A stretch of 22,941 nucleotides of DNA from CAYZTD01 sp964473335 (lineage in GTDB: Archaea > Thermoplasmatota > E2 > DHVEG-1), in NCBI GenBank assembly GCA_964473335.1, contig CAYYOO010000022.1, positions 1 to 22,941 of the forward strand. Reading direction: 5' to 3'. Under the pieces are notes generated by a model that saw nothing but the letters and a program-made list of their open reading frames with translations, did not search any database and had not been told where the DNA came from. This document shows, piece after piece, positions 1-7,652 of the stretch. Every line of letters starts with the position of its first letter. Position 1 is the stretch's first letter. A program made the translations under genes and the position numbers.

Positions 1-1
1 A

Positions 2-1993
2 AACAGACTTATCAAAGAATCAGGTAAAGCACTATATGTAGTTCCATTAAAGGCTTTAGCTAGAGAAAAATATGAGGAATTAAAGGTTTTTGAAGAACTC
101 GGCTTTAAAGTTGGTATTTCAACAGGAGACTTGGATGATTCTGACCCACGTCTTGGTAGATATGATATAATAGTTTGTACTTCTGAAAAAGCTGATTCTC
201 TTTTAAGACATAAAGTTTCATGGGTTAATGATGTAAAAGTTCTTGTAATTGATGAGATACATTTGATTCATGATCCAACACGTGGCCCCACTCTTGAAGT
301 AATTATTTCTAGATTCAAATCCCTAAATCCTAAAACTCAAATCATTGCACTTTCTGCAACAATCAGTAATGCTATTGATTTATCAATCTGGCTTGATGGA
401 GAGCTTGTTGAATCTGACTGGAGGCCTGTTCCCTTAAGAGAAGGGGTTTTTTATAAAGACTCTGTTAAATTTGATGATGGAAAAATTGAAGAAATCAAAG
501 GATCAGAAAAAAAACCAGTAGAGTTACTTGTTGAGCATTCCACAAATAATAATGGCCAAGTCCTTGTTTTTGTAAATACACGCCGGTCAACAGTTTCAGT
601 TGCTAATAGAATTGCTAGAGTTATTGAAAAAAAACTAACGGATAAAGAAAAAAAAGAACTTGAAGATTCACTTGAAAAATTAAAAAAATCATTACCTGAG
701 CTTACATCTGTTGATAAAAAACTTTTTTTCTGTATAAAGCGTGGTGTTTCTTTTCATAATGCAGGTCTATCTAGCATACATAGAAGATTTATTGAAAATA
801 ATTTTAAAAAACGCCTTATCAAATGTATTGTTGCAACACCTACTCTTGCAGCAGGTGTTAATATTCCAGCTCAACGTGTGATAATTCGTGATCTATGGCG
901 TTATGACCCTAATTTTGGTATGAATCCTATACCAATTCTTGAATACAAACAGCAAGCAGGTCGTGCGGGAAGACCTCGTTATGACAAATTTGGTGAAGCA
1001 ATTAGTATTGCAAAAAATAAAAGAAAAAGTATGATGATTTATGAAAATTATGTTCATGGTGATACTGAACCAATTTATTCTAAACTAGGCAGTCAAGCAG
1101 CTCTTAGAATGCATCTTTTATCAAGCATTGCTACTGGTTTTGTTGACAGTCTTTCTGGAGTCTATAATTTTGTTGATAGTACTTTTTATTCTCATCAATC
1201 TGATACCTATGCACTTAAAGATCAAATTGATGAAGCGCTAAATTTTCTAATAGAAAATGGTTTTGTTGAAGTAATTAATGACGACCAATACATGGCAAGT
1301 CTATTTGGAAATAGAACAAGCAGCCTTTATATCGATCCTCTTTCAGCATTAGAGATTAAAAAGGCATTGGAGATAAGTTGTGACAGGGATACTTCAGAAC
1401 TTTCTTTTATTCATACAGTTTGTTCCACACCAGATGTACGATCTTTATATCTTAGAAAAGCAGATGTATGGGTTGAAGAAAAAGCAGACATGCATGCTGG
1501 TGAATTTTTAATCGATAAACCTGAGAGTTTTTCAGATGACTATGAATGGTTCTTAAGTGATCTTAAAACTGCTTTTCTTGTGCTTGACTGGATTAGTGAA
1601 CAGAGTGAAGACGTGATTGTTGATAGGTATAATGTGGGTCCAGGAGATATTCATAACATTGTTGAAATGGTCCAGTGGCTTCTTCATGCAACTCGAGAAT
1701 TTGCTCGTATGTATAATTTTGATTGCGTATCTGATATTAGTGATCTACTTTTGAGAGTCCAGTATGGATCTAAAAAGGAATTACTGAATTTAGTAGCGTT
1801 GAAAGGAATCGGTAGAATTCGTGCTCGAGCTTTATATAACGCTGGGTTTAAAACAATCAATGAACTACGTGGTGTTCCAGTTAAAAGACTAGCTGAAGTA
1901 AAAACTATTGGAAAAGGTATAGCTGAGAACATTAAAAAACAAATAGGTGAAACTGATACTTCTCAGAATAAAGACCTATCTGAGTTTAAGTGA
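2..1993 (+). CDS. hel308: Hel308-type superfamily 2 DNA helicase, 5' end cut by window edge
   Basis: Hel308 is an ATP-dependent 3'-5' DNA helicase that acts at stalled replication forks. The reading frame is open from base 2, so the true start, the Q motif and Walker A lie outside the window. An ATG at 131 is internal, because the residues before it already form motif Ia (PLKALAREK). In order I see motif II as DEIH (about 251-262), SATI (about 353-364), FVNTR, motif V (TLAAGVNIPA) and motif VI (QQAGRAGRPRYD). A winged-helix and ratchet region follows, then a C-terminal helix-hairpin-helix (LKGIGRIRARALYNAGF). DEIH plus the terminal HhH points to Hel308 rather than other Ski2-like helicases. 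It ends 6 bases before cgi121, so the two are probably co-transcribed. This is host chromosome, outside the mobile element. Confidence 0.93.
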   Translation, partial: NRLIKESGKALYVVPLKALAREKYEELKVFEELGFKVGISTGDLDDSDPRLGRYDIIVCTSEKADSLLRHKVSWVNDVKVLVIDEIHLIHDPTRGPTLEVIISRFKSLNPKTQIIALSATISNAIDLSIWLDGELVESDWRPVPLREGVFYKDSVKFDDGKIEEIKGSEKKPVELLVEHSTNNNGQVLVFVNTRRSTVSVANRIARVIEKKLTDKEKKELEDSLEKLKKSLPELTSVDKKLFFCIKRGVSFHNAGLSSIHRRFIENNFKKRLIKCIVATPTLAAGVNIPAQRVIIRDLWRYDPNFGMNPIPILEYKQQAGRAGRPRYDKFGEAISIAKNKRKSMMIYENYVHGDTEPIYSKLGSQAALRMHLLSSIATGFVDSLSGVYNFVDSTFYSHQSDTYALKDQIDEALNFLIENGFVEVINDDQYMASLFGNRTSSLYIDPLSALEIKKALEISCDRDTSELSFIHTVCSTPDVRSLYLRKADVWVEEKADMHAGEFLIDKPESFSDDYEWFLSDLKTAFLVLDWISEQSEDVIVDRYNVGPGDIHNIVEMVQWLLHATREFARMYNFDCVSDISDLLLRVQYGSKKELLNLVALKGIGRIRARALYNAGFKTINELRGVPVKRLAEVKTIGKGIAENIKKQIGETDTSQNKDLSEFK

Positions 1994-1999
1994 TAAAAT

Positions 2000-2503
2000 A
2001 TGATTGAGATATTTGGTGCAACCGGTAAAATTCAAGATATTGAAGAGTTTTTAGAAAAAATAAATGGTTTTTCTAAAAAAAATAGTTGTATTATTCAATC
2101 ATTTGATTCTGAATTAATTTATGGAAAGGATCATCTAAAATCTGCAGTAGATCATGCAAAAAGAGCAATTGAAAATAAAACAAATACTAGTAACACTCTT
2201 GAAATGGAGATTCTTTTGTACGCATCAGGTGAAAGACAACTAAAAAAAGCAATTCCAAAGATGGGTGTTAAAAAAGGAGATAGTTTGATTGCTTTTGTGT
2301 TAATCAGTGAAAAAAATGATAAGAAATTAGTTGATAAATTACTTAAGGATTTATCTTTAGATAGAAATGATAAACTTCTAAAAGGCACTCTTGATACACT
2401 CAAAAAGTTCGGGATAAATAAATCTGAGATTGAAACAATTAAGGAAGACAAATATTGTGATCTTATCCTCGAAAAGGTAGCAATGGTTGATATAATAAAA
2501 TAA
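2000..2503 (+). CDS. cgi121: KEOPS complex subunit Cgi121
   Basis: A 167-residue protein of usual length for the Cgi121/TPRKB family. This is the KEOPS subunit that binds tRNA and assists Kae1 in making t6A37 on ANN-decoding tRNAs. The diagnostic segment is ASGERQLKKAIPKMGVKKG near residues 75-93. The start ATG follows the hel308 stop by 6 bases and has GTGAT just upstream, as in translational coupling. The stop codon TAA (2501-2503) directly abuts the first base of the tRNA gene. Helicase, Cgi121 and tRNA could therefore share a transcript from which the tRNA is processed. This is host chromosome. Identification rests on the recalled family motif and the length. Confidence 0.88.
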   Translation: MIEIFGATGKIQDIEEFLEKINGFSKKNSCIIQSFDSELIYGKDHLKSAVDHAKRAIENKTNTSNTLEMEILLYASGERQLKKAIPKMGVKKGDSLIAFVLISEKNDKKLVDKLLKDLSLDRNDKLLKGTLDTLKKFGINKSEIETIKEDKYCDLILEKVAMVDIIK

Positions 2504-2577
2504 GCCCACATGAGGTAGTTTGGATATCCTGGGGCCCTGCGGAGGCTCCTACTCGGGTTCGAATCCCGATGTGGGCA
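2504..2577 (+). tRNA. tRNA-Arg (anticodon GCG), integration target
   Basis: The sequence folds as a cloverleaf. The acceptor stem is GCCCACA/TGTGGGC (2504-2510 with 2570-2576), with discriminator A at 2577 and no encoded CCA. The D stem is AGG/CCT with GG in the loop. The anticodon stem is GGGCC/GGCTC (one G-T pair) around CTGCGGA, giving anticodon GCG at 2539-2541. The variable region has 4 bases, and the T stem TCGGG/CCCGA closes loop TTCGAAT. GCG reads CGC/CGU arginine codons. The gene is complete on the chromosomal side; only its 3' part is repeated at 22858, so integration left it functional. Position 10 is A rather than the usual G, but the 10-25 pair is kept. Confidence 0.93.
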
Positions 2578-2578
2578 T
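2555..2578 (+). repeat. attL: 24-bp direct repeat covering the tRNA-Arg 3' end
   Basis: These 24 bases, from GGGTTCGAATCCC in the T arm to the GTGGGCAT at the tRNA end, recur exactly at 22858-22881. Bases on both sides differ between the copies (C versus A before; A versus T after). A tRNA 3'-end repeat with a tyrosine recombinase gene 600 bases away is the standard signature of site-specific integration. Confidence 0.93.
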
Positions 2579-2598
2579 ATAGTTTACCGGTAAACTAT
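2579..2598. promoter_or_regulatory. 20-bp perfect palindrome abutting attL
   Basis: A perfect palindrome with core AGTTTACCGGTAAACT extends to 20 bp and starts on the base after the att core. Its 12-bp centre TTTACCGGTAAA recurs at the other element end (22840-22855). It overlaps the upstream edge of the TATA box of the regulator-integrase operon. It is probably an operator bound by the RHH protein encoded 40 bases downstream, and possibly also an accessory site for recombination. Confidence 0.75.
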
Positions 2599-2630
2599 TT
2601 ATATGAAGTAAGACATTCCTTTTACCGGCA
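2597..2630 (+). promoter_or_regulatory. Promoter of the RHH regulator-integrase operon with third operator-like site
   Basis: ATTTATATG at 2597-2605 resembles an archaeal TATA box. Transcription would start about 25 bases on, near 2630, giving a very short leader before the ATG at 2639. TTTACCGGCAAG at 2621-2632 is an imperfect third copy of the palindrome core and would lie over the start site, as expected for autorepression. The position is inferred from spacing only. Confidence 0.5.
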
Positions 2631-2638
2631 AGATAGAT

Positions 2639-3184
2639 ATGGGTAGAAAAAAAAGAGCACCTTTAGAACCCCGAAGAATTTATGTTTATGCCCCAAGTAT
2701 TCAAATGGCAGAAAAATGGAAAAAGGCAGCCAAAAAAAATGGGGTTTCAATTTCTAATTTTATTCAAGAAGTAGTAGAAAAACATCTCAGAATTGAAGGA
2801 GAGATAACAGCAAAAGAGTCAATTGAAGAGAAACTGAAAAAATCTGAGGAACAAAATAGAGAGTTAAGAGAAGAAAATTCAGACCTTTTTAAAAAAATCA
2901 ATAGGTTGAATAACTTATTAGACCGGTATGAAAAACAAATTAAAGATTTAGAAAACGAGAAATTTTTAACTGCTGAAGAACCTGATGGTTTAAGAGGTTT
3001 TAAAGAAAATCTTGTAGATTTGTTTAGGAAAAATAAAAATGTAAAAGAAGAAAAAATCTTAGATTTACTTCATATAAAACCAGATGATAAGAAAACAATA
3101 AAGGCAATTAACAAACAAATTGAAACACTAATCGAGTATGGTCTAATAAAAAGATATCGTGGAGGTTATCTATGGCAGGGATAG
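2639..3184 (+). CDS. Ribbon-helix-helix / coiled-coil / winged-helix DNA-binding protein
   Basis: A 181-residue protein in three parts. Residues about 12-52 fit a ribbon-helix-helix fold: strand RRIYVYAPS, helix 1 QMAEKWKKAAKKNG, then SISNFIQEVVEKHLR. Residues about 58-110 form a charged heptad coiled coil with EQNRELREEN. Residues about 120-181 look like a winged helix ending KRYRGGYLWQ. RHH proteins dimerise and bind palindromes, and matching palindromes lie directly upstream. The gene overlaps the integrase start by 13 bases, so the two are made together. Likely roles are autorepressor of the integrase operon and directionality factor for excision. The function is inference from architecture and position. 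Confidence 0.82.
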   Translation: MGRKKRAPLEPRRIYVYAPSIQMAEKWKKAAKKNGVSISNFIQEVVEKHLRIEGEITAKESIEEKLKKSEEQNRELREENSDLFKKINRLNNLLDRYEKQIKDLENEKFLTAEEPDGLRGFKENLVDLFRKNKNVKEEKILDLLHIKPDDKKTIKAINKQIETLIEYGLIKRYRGGYLWQG

Positions 3185-4140
3185 CCGATGAACAGTTATT
3201 TAAAAACTACTTGAAAGATTTAGAATTAAGAGGGAGCACACAAAAAACCATAGAAAATTATGGTTCTTGTATTAAAATTTTAAAAAATTGGTTAAATAAA
3301 AGAAATCAAACTTTGTTGAGCATAAAATCCATCAAAGACAAAAATATAATTGAGGATTTTTTGTATTATTTAAGAAAGGAACGTGAGGCAAAAAATGGAA
3401 ATAATCTTTCTTTTGCACGAATAAAAGCTTTTTTCAGCGCCCTTAATAGCCTTTATGATTATCTAAAATACAATGAGCATGTTAAAAGCAATATTATTTT
3501 AACTGTGCGTAAACGGTATTTAAAGCAATTTAAAAACGGTTATACTCCCGCAGAAAGAAAAATATTAGATGTTAATGAAATGTCTAAATTCTTAAATAAT
3601 ATAGTAAGTCTTAGAGATAGAACTATAGTATTAGTGTTTGTAAAAACAGGCATTAGAAGAAAAGAGTTAATGAAAATTGATGTTGATGATGTCAATCTCG
3701 AAGAACAAACAATAATTCTAAAGAAAGAATTTAAAAAAAGGTCTAACCGAGTTGTTTTCTTTGATAAAGAGACCAAAAGATTGTTACTAAAATGGCTTAA
3801 AAGACGTGAACAGATTGCAGAAAATGGAGAGAAAGCATTATTTGTTGGGGATTATGGAAGACGAGTAAACAAAAACTGTGTTTACAACTCTGTGACAAAA
3901 TGGGCTAAAAGAATGGGTTATTATAAAACTGATTCTGATAAAATGGAGGACCATTTTTCATGTCATAATTTAAGACATTGCTTTACTACATATCTAAATA
4001 GAAATGGCATGCCAAGAGAATATATAAAAGAACTTAGAGGAGACAAAAGAAACGAAATAATAGACATATATAACCATATTGACAGAAAAGAACTGAAAAG
4101 AGAATATCTGAGTTGTATCCCTAAATTTGATATTTATTAG
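3172..4140 (+). CDS. Tyrosine recombinase (element integrase)
   Basis: A 322-residue XerA-like tyrosine recombinase. It has an N-terminal SAM-like core-binding domain (residues about 8-105, LRGSTQKTIENY) and a C-terminal catalytic domain (about 130-322). Catalytic candidates are R162 (TGIRRKEL), K184/K185 in the beta hairpin, H265 and R268 (CHNLRH), and nucleophile Y300 (IYNHID). The usual His/Trp nine residues before the tyrosine is D291 (LRGD). The ATG at 3172 has GGAGGT 5 bases upstream inside the preceding gene, so translation is coupled. Its position next to attL identifies it as the enzyme that integrates and excises the element at tRNA-Arg. Confidence 0.92.
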   Translation: MAGIADEQLFKNYLKDLELRGSTQKTIENYGSCIKILKNWLNKRNQTLLSIKSIKDKNIIEDFLYYLRKEREAKNGNNLSFARIKAFFSALNSLYDYLKYNEHVKSNIILTVRKRYLKQFKNGYTPAERKILDVNEMSKFLNNIVSLRDRTIVLVFVKTGIRRKELMKIDVDDVNLEEQTIILKKEFKKRSNRVVFFDKETKRLLLKWLKRREQIAENGEKALFVGDYGRRVNKNCVYNSVTKWAKRMGYYKTDSDKMEDHFSCHNLRHCFTTYLNRNGMPREYIKELRGDKRNEIIDIYNHIDRKELKREYLSCIPKFDIY

Positions 4141-4170
4141 AAAAAAATTATTCAAAAACCTGCTCCATAA

Positions 4171-4206
4171 TTTTTATATCCTTGGAGAATATAAACTTGA
4201 AGTGAT
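4171..4206 (+). promoter_or_regulatory. Promoter for the membrane winged-helix regulator
   Basis: TTTTTATAT at 4171-4179 is a good archaeal TATA box; the start would fall near 4203. AAGTGAT at 4200-4206 resembles the GGTGAT ribosome site 4 bases before TTG 4211. This argues that the downstream gene is transcribed separately from the integrase and that its ATG at 4127, inside the integrase gene, is not the start. Confidence 0.4.
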
Positions 4207-4210
4207 ATTA

Positions 4211-5542
4211 TTGACTAATATAAAAAAATATAAGAAAATATTGCTTTTTCGTTGTTTATTATTCTTTATACTCTTTAGTTTTTTAGTATCTCTGTATACT
4301 CCTTCTAAAGCAACAGAGACAACACCCTATATAATAAATGATGATTTAATTTTCGATTCAAATTTAACAATAAATAGTGAAATTGAGACAGATATCGACT
4401 TTACGAATATCAGTATAGAAGGAGTCAATAATTCATTTGTAATTAAAGACATCAATGGAAATATTCTTAACAATAACTCAATAATTGTAAAACTGCCAGA
4501 TGAAAAGTTGTTGTTAAAATACCCGAATCAATCTATAAAGACTTACAATTGGAGTGGGAAAAATTTACCTATTCCTGAACAAACTGAAGAACTTAATAAA
4601 TCTTCTAAAAAAATTAAGATAGATACAAAAATAGAAACATTTGATGAATATAAATTAACATATGATATAGAAGAAATAATTGAAAATCAAAATTTGATAA
4701 TAGAAGGAACTGAGAAAATTAAAATATCTTGGGGAGATGGAACTTATACAATAGCTAATCTGAATAATCCTTTATACCGTCACACCTATAAAAAAAGTGG
4801 AAAATACCCTATTAGTATTACAATTGATTCAACTTATAATTCAACCAATTACACGTTCGTTACTACAAATAACGTATTAATATCTGAGCCAAGCATTACA
4901 CAATTACCTATTGTTACAATTAAATCAATCAAAAAATTTACAATCGAAGAACATCCAAAAGAAACAGCAACCGTAGCAACAGCCGGCATAGGAACAGCTA
5001 CAATACTCGGTTTTATTGTAACAGAAACAGGAAAATATAAACTTTTTTATTTGCTTTCTTTAGCCATACCTCTTTATACTCGAGTTCAAAAAGAGGATAT
5101 ATTAGACCAATTTGTCCGTGGTCAGATATATGCTATTATAAAAACTAATCCTGGAATCCATTATAACAAAATAATGGAAAAAATCGATGTTAAAAATGGC
5201 ACTTTATCATATCATCTTCATATGTTGGAAAAAACAGATATGATTAAATCACGAAAAGAGGGATTTAGATATAGAGCCTTTTACCCATCAAATATTAAAT
5301 TTCCAAAAAATGAAAGATATAGGCTTACTGAGTTACAAACAAAAATAATAGATATAATAAAATCTGAAGAAGGTGTTACTCAGAAATTAATTGCAGAAAA
5401 ACTTAAAGAAAAACCTCAGACTATTAGTTATAATCTAAAAGTTTTGCAACAAGCCGACTTAGTAAAAATGAATAAAAAAGGTAGAAAAAAGAAATGCTAT
5501 TTGGGGAACAATTTTTCTGATAATCAAAAAGAGTCACCATAA
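4211..5542 (+). CDS. Membrane-anchored one-component regulator: PKD-like ectodomain plus two winged helices
   Basis: From TTG 4211 (alternatives: GTG 4202, ATG 4127) the protein has a signal peptide (KKYKKILLFRCLLFFILFSF) with a likely cut after SKA. A long outside region follows, including a PKD-like motif (WGDGTYT ... HTYKKSGKYPISI). One or two membrane segments come next (near ATILGFIVTETGKYKLFYLL). The cytoplasmic tail holds two winged helices: RGQIYAIIKTNPGIHYNKI to KSRKEGFRYRAFYP, and LQTKIIDIIKSEEGVTQKLI to the C-terminus. This twin-winged-helix membrane layout recurs in euryarchaea and Thermoplasmatota. I infer direct signalling from a surface ligand to DNA. It probably regulates the secreted-protein gene immediately downstream. 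The start is uncertain. Confidence 0.78.
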   Translation: MTNIKKYKKILLFRCLLFFILFSFLVSLYTPSKATETTPYIINDDLIFDSNLTINSEIETDIDFTNISIEGVNNSFVIKDINGNILNNNSIIVKLPDEKLLLKYPNQSIKTYNWSGKNLPIPEQTEELNKSSKKIKIDTKIETFDEYKLTYDIEEIIENQNLIIEGTEKIKISWGDGTYTIANLNNPLYRHTYKKSGKYPISITIDSTYNSTNYTFVTTNNVLISEPSITQLPIVTIKSIKKFTIEEHPKETATVATAGIGTATILGFIVTETGKYKLFYLLSLAIPLYTRVQKEDILDQFVRGQIYAIIKTNPGIHYNKIMEKIDVKNGTLSYHLHMLEKTDMIKSRKEGFRYRAFYPSNIKFPKNERYRLTELQTKIIDIIKSEEGVTQKLIAEKLKEKPQTISYNLKVLQQADLVKMNKKGRKKKCYLGNNFSDNQKESP

Positions 5543-5577
5543 TTTTTAAATAATAGTCAAAAAAGCACTCCATACAT

Positions 5578-5632
5578 CGTATATAAGCCGCCTGATATAA
5601 TTTTTACAATGACATATGAAAAAGGTGAAAAA
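5578..5632 (+). promoter_or_regulatory. TATA box and ribosome site for the secreted Ig-like protein
   Basis: CGTATATAAG at 5578-5587 is a strong TATA element; the start is expected near 5610. AAGGTGA at 5622-5628 is a good ribosome site for ATG 5634, which favours that start over the ATG at 5616. Confidence 0.55.
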
Positions 5633-5633
5633 T

Positions 5634-6380
5634 ATGAAATTTAAAAAATCGCTGGCAATATTTGTAATATTTATTATAGGGTTTGGAATAAGCGGTATGG
5701 CTACAGCTACAACTTTTAATGATGAAGTAGACAATGGATTGAAAATATGGTTTGGGCCTTTTATAAGCTGGTATAAAGAGCCTATAGAGGGAAAAATAAG
5801 TGTAACTACTGATAAAGGAAGTTATCCAATTGGAGAGGAGGTTTTTATTACAATAAAAAATAATGGTGATAATATAGCTTATACCCGTGGCGGATGTAGC
5901 CCAATATGGAATATCGAAAAAAGACAATCAGATGGTAGTTGGAAGCAAGTCAATCTAAAGATTCACTATCTTATACCAAATCCAAAACCTGTTGAGATAA
6001 ACCCTGGAGAGGTTAGAGAATATAAATGGGAAGTCAGTCCATCTATTACCAATAGTGGTGTAATTTCTGGTGGAGATTATCGCGTTTCTTTTTCGTACTA
6101 TGTAAAAGAAGAGAAATATGAATTTACAGAATATTGTTATTTCTATGTATCAAATATTTACATAGAATATAAAGATAGCATAAAAATTAAAGAACCAGAA
6201 TCTTGCCCAATTGAAGAACCTAAATCAATAAAGATAAAACCCCCAGAGTCTATATCAATAGAAAATCCAAAGATTGAACATTTAAAGGTTAAAATAGCTG
6301 AATTACCCAAAACTTATGAATACACAAACACAAAAACTAAAGTATATAACGAAAATAAGTATCTACTCAAAAATGAGTAA
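5634..6380 (+). CDS. Secreted protein with Ig-like domain and proline-rich tail repeats
   Basis: The 248-residue product starts with signal peptide KKSLAIFVIFIIGFG, likely cut after ATA. Residues about 35-165 resemble an all-beta extracellular domain of the BsuPI/Ig type (TDKGSYPIGEEVFITIKNNGD, later PGEVREYKWEV and GGDYRVSFSYYV). The C-terminal third holds an imperfect repeat of about 9-14 residues on the pattern SIKIK-EPES / SIKIK-PPES / SISIE-NPK. That is likely an extended stalk or binding segment. It follows the membrane regulator by about 90 bases on the same strand but has its own TATA box. The ligand and role are unknown. A sensor-plus-exoprotein pair is a plausible reading. Confidence 0.75.
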   Translation: MKFKKSLAIFVIFIIGFGISGMATATTFNDEVDNGLKIWFGPFISWYKEPIEGKISVTTDKGSYPIGEEVFITIKNNGDNIAYTRGGCSPIWNIEKRQSDGSWKQVNLKIHYLIPNPKPVEINPGEVREYKWEVSPSITNSGVISGGDYRVSFSYYVKEEKYEFTEYCYFYVSNIYIEYKDSIKIKEPESCPIEEPKSIKIKPPESISIENPKIEHLKVKIAELPKTYEYTNTKTKVYNENKYLLKNE

Positions 6381-6429
6381 CATATAAATACCTCTAAAGC
6401 TTTTACTATAAATAAAGAGGGTATTTATT

Positions 6430-6588
6430 CTGATAAATATAACTCCACATCATAGAGAAAACAAAACATTTCTATTATGGACTTGGTCCTCACAAGCAGA
6501 AAAGATGATAGCAGAACAAATGTTAAAAAATATTTCAAAATGCAAAGTTTTTGAAGAATCGGACCACCTAATTACTGAACTAAAATAA
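6430..6588 (+). CDS. Possible small protein (about 52 aa) with non-canonical start
   Basis: An open frame runs from 6412 to TAA 6586-6588 and has no ATG/GTG/TTG near its head. CTG 6430, ATT 6427 or ATA 6433 are the only initiation options. AGAGG at 6416-6420 and TATAAATA at 6383-6390 give plausible ribosome and promoter signals. The peptide reads HRENKTFLLWTWSSQAEKMI then an amphipathic helix and EESDHLITELK, which looks protein-like (two Trp, few low-complexity runs). An inverted repeat AAATACCTCT/AGAGGGTATTT (6386-6426) overlaps the promoter. It may be a small gene or the remnant of one. It fills most of the 245-base gap 6381-6625. Confidence 0.3.
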   Translation: MINITPHHRENKTFLLWTWSSQAEKMIAEQMLKNISKCKVFEESDHLITELK

Positions 6589-6625
6589 ATCTATTAAAGA
6601 ATAAAAATAACCGCCTAAAAACCAG

Positions 6626-7342
6626 CTAAAATCTAAAGACTATACCAATAGGGGGACATTTTTTATTGAATTCCCTCCATATTTTCTCTATAGCATTATA
6701 ATATTCATCCTCATAACCTTCCGGTGGTTCGCCCATAAAATCTAATGAAGTAATTTCATCTCTTCTTCTTTCGGAGAATAATAACAAATTATGTCTTATA
6801 CTATCATACCAATTTTTTATTGCTTCGATTATTTTTTTATTTTCAATATTTTTAAATTCTTTATTTATAATATCCCAAAGCTTTTCTTCATGAATTGAAT
6901 CGATATATTTACGAATATTGATTAAAGTTGGTATAATCATATCTTCAAGAGAAGGGTCTCTTTTTTCTAAACCATAAAATGTTGCACCTCTAAATGATAA
7001 ACTGTCTTCTTGTCCTGTTATTGTTTGTGAAACCATAAAATTGAGAGGGCAATCTCGTAAAAACTTAATATCCTCATATTTAAAATCATAATTTAAAGCC
7101 AAGTCGGTTCTTACATATCCCCTCCCTGAATCAGATTTCTTAATAAAACCGGTCGCACATAATTTATTGAGACATTCAGCCACAATTTTATCGTTAACAC
7201 CAAGATACTTTTTGAAATCCATATATCTTAAATTTTTTTTATTATTCCTTTTGAAGAGTTTAAGCATTCTACTTGTTTTATCTTCATTTGTAATCTTAGA
7301 GATATGTTTCAATTTATCAATTTTATCACTATCATCTACCAA
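6626..7342 (-). CDS. Winged-helix domain protein, function unknown
   Basis: A 238-residue protein started by TTG at 7342, with AGGTG 10 bases upstream. Residues about 22-75 fit a winged helix (RMLKLFKRNNKKNLRYMDFK ... VAECLNKLCATGFIKKSDSG). The rest is mostly helical and hydrophilic, with several Trp residues and no catalytic motif I recognise. The end GEPPEGYEDEYYNAIEKIW is acidic. It is divergent from the AbrB-like gene at 7431, with both promoters in the 88-base gap, so it may regulate that operon. It converges on the region after the secreted Ig-like protein. Function is not assigned. Confidence 0.65.
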   Translation of the reverse strand: MVDDSDKIDKLKHISKITNEDKTSRMLKLFKRNNKKNLRYMDFKKYLGVNDKIVAECLNKLCATGFIKKSDSGRGYVRTDLALNYDFKYEDIKFLRDCPLNFMVSQTITGQEDSLSFRGATFYGLEKRDPSLEDMIIPTLINIRKYIDSIHEEKLWDIINKEFKNIENKKIIEAIKNWYDSIRHNLLLFSERRRDEITSLDFMGEPPEGYEDEYYNAIEKIWREFNKKCPPIGIVFRF

Positions 7343-7430
7343 AATATCAACACCTATTTTTATTTTTACTTACCATATTAAAGTAAGAAGAAATTATATT
7401 TAAGTATATACCTAACGAGCTACTGAAAAT
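7343..7430. promoter_or_regulatory. Divergent promoter region
   Basis: AAATATAATTT read on the minus strand (about 7391-7401) can serve the winged-helix gene. TAAGTATATACC on the plus strand (about 7401-7412) can serve the AbrB-like gene, whose ATG 7431 would then have almost no leader. The two TATA elements are adjacent, so one bound regulator could affect both directions. Confidence 0.4.
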
Positions 7431-7652
7431 ATGATAAATAGCAGCTCAAGAAAAATAATTGTTTTGGGAAAACAACCCATGATAAGCCTACCAAGAGGAT
7501 GGGTAAGATTTTGGAATCTTAAAAAAGCACAATCACTTAGCATATTGTATGATTCGGTTTTAATTGTTATACCCTCTTCACATCCAAACAAAGACTACGT
7601 CGAAAAAATTATTAAAAATATTTTTTTGGAGGCGAAAAACAATTGCAATTAA
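7431..7652 (+). CDS. AbrB/SpoVT-like swapped-hairpin DNA-binding protein
   Basis: A 73-residue protein whose residues about 8-50 fit the AbrB/MazE-type beta-hairpin domain: RKIIVLGKQPMISLPRGWVR, then WNLKKAQSLSILYDSVLIVIPS. The arrangement (basic strand, SLPRGWVR, LKKA-S-SI, valine-rich strand) matches archaeal AbrB/PhoU-type N-domains. Such domains act as transcription regulators or antitoxins. The last 10 bases overlap the next small gene, so the pair is co-translated. It could be an antitoxin, but the partner is not a recognised toxin. Confidence 0.7.
   Translation: MINSSSRKIIVLGKQPMISLPRGWVRFWNLKKAQSLSILYDSVLIVIPSSHPNKDYVEKIIKNIFLEAKNNCN

Noticed and set aside
4127..4210. ATG 4127 as start of the membrane regulator
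   Set aside because: It lies inside the integrase gene, upstream of a good TATA box, and would place about 28 residues before the signal peptide.
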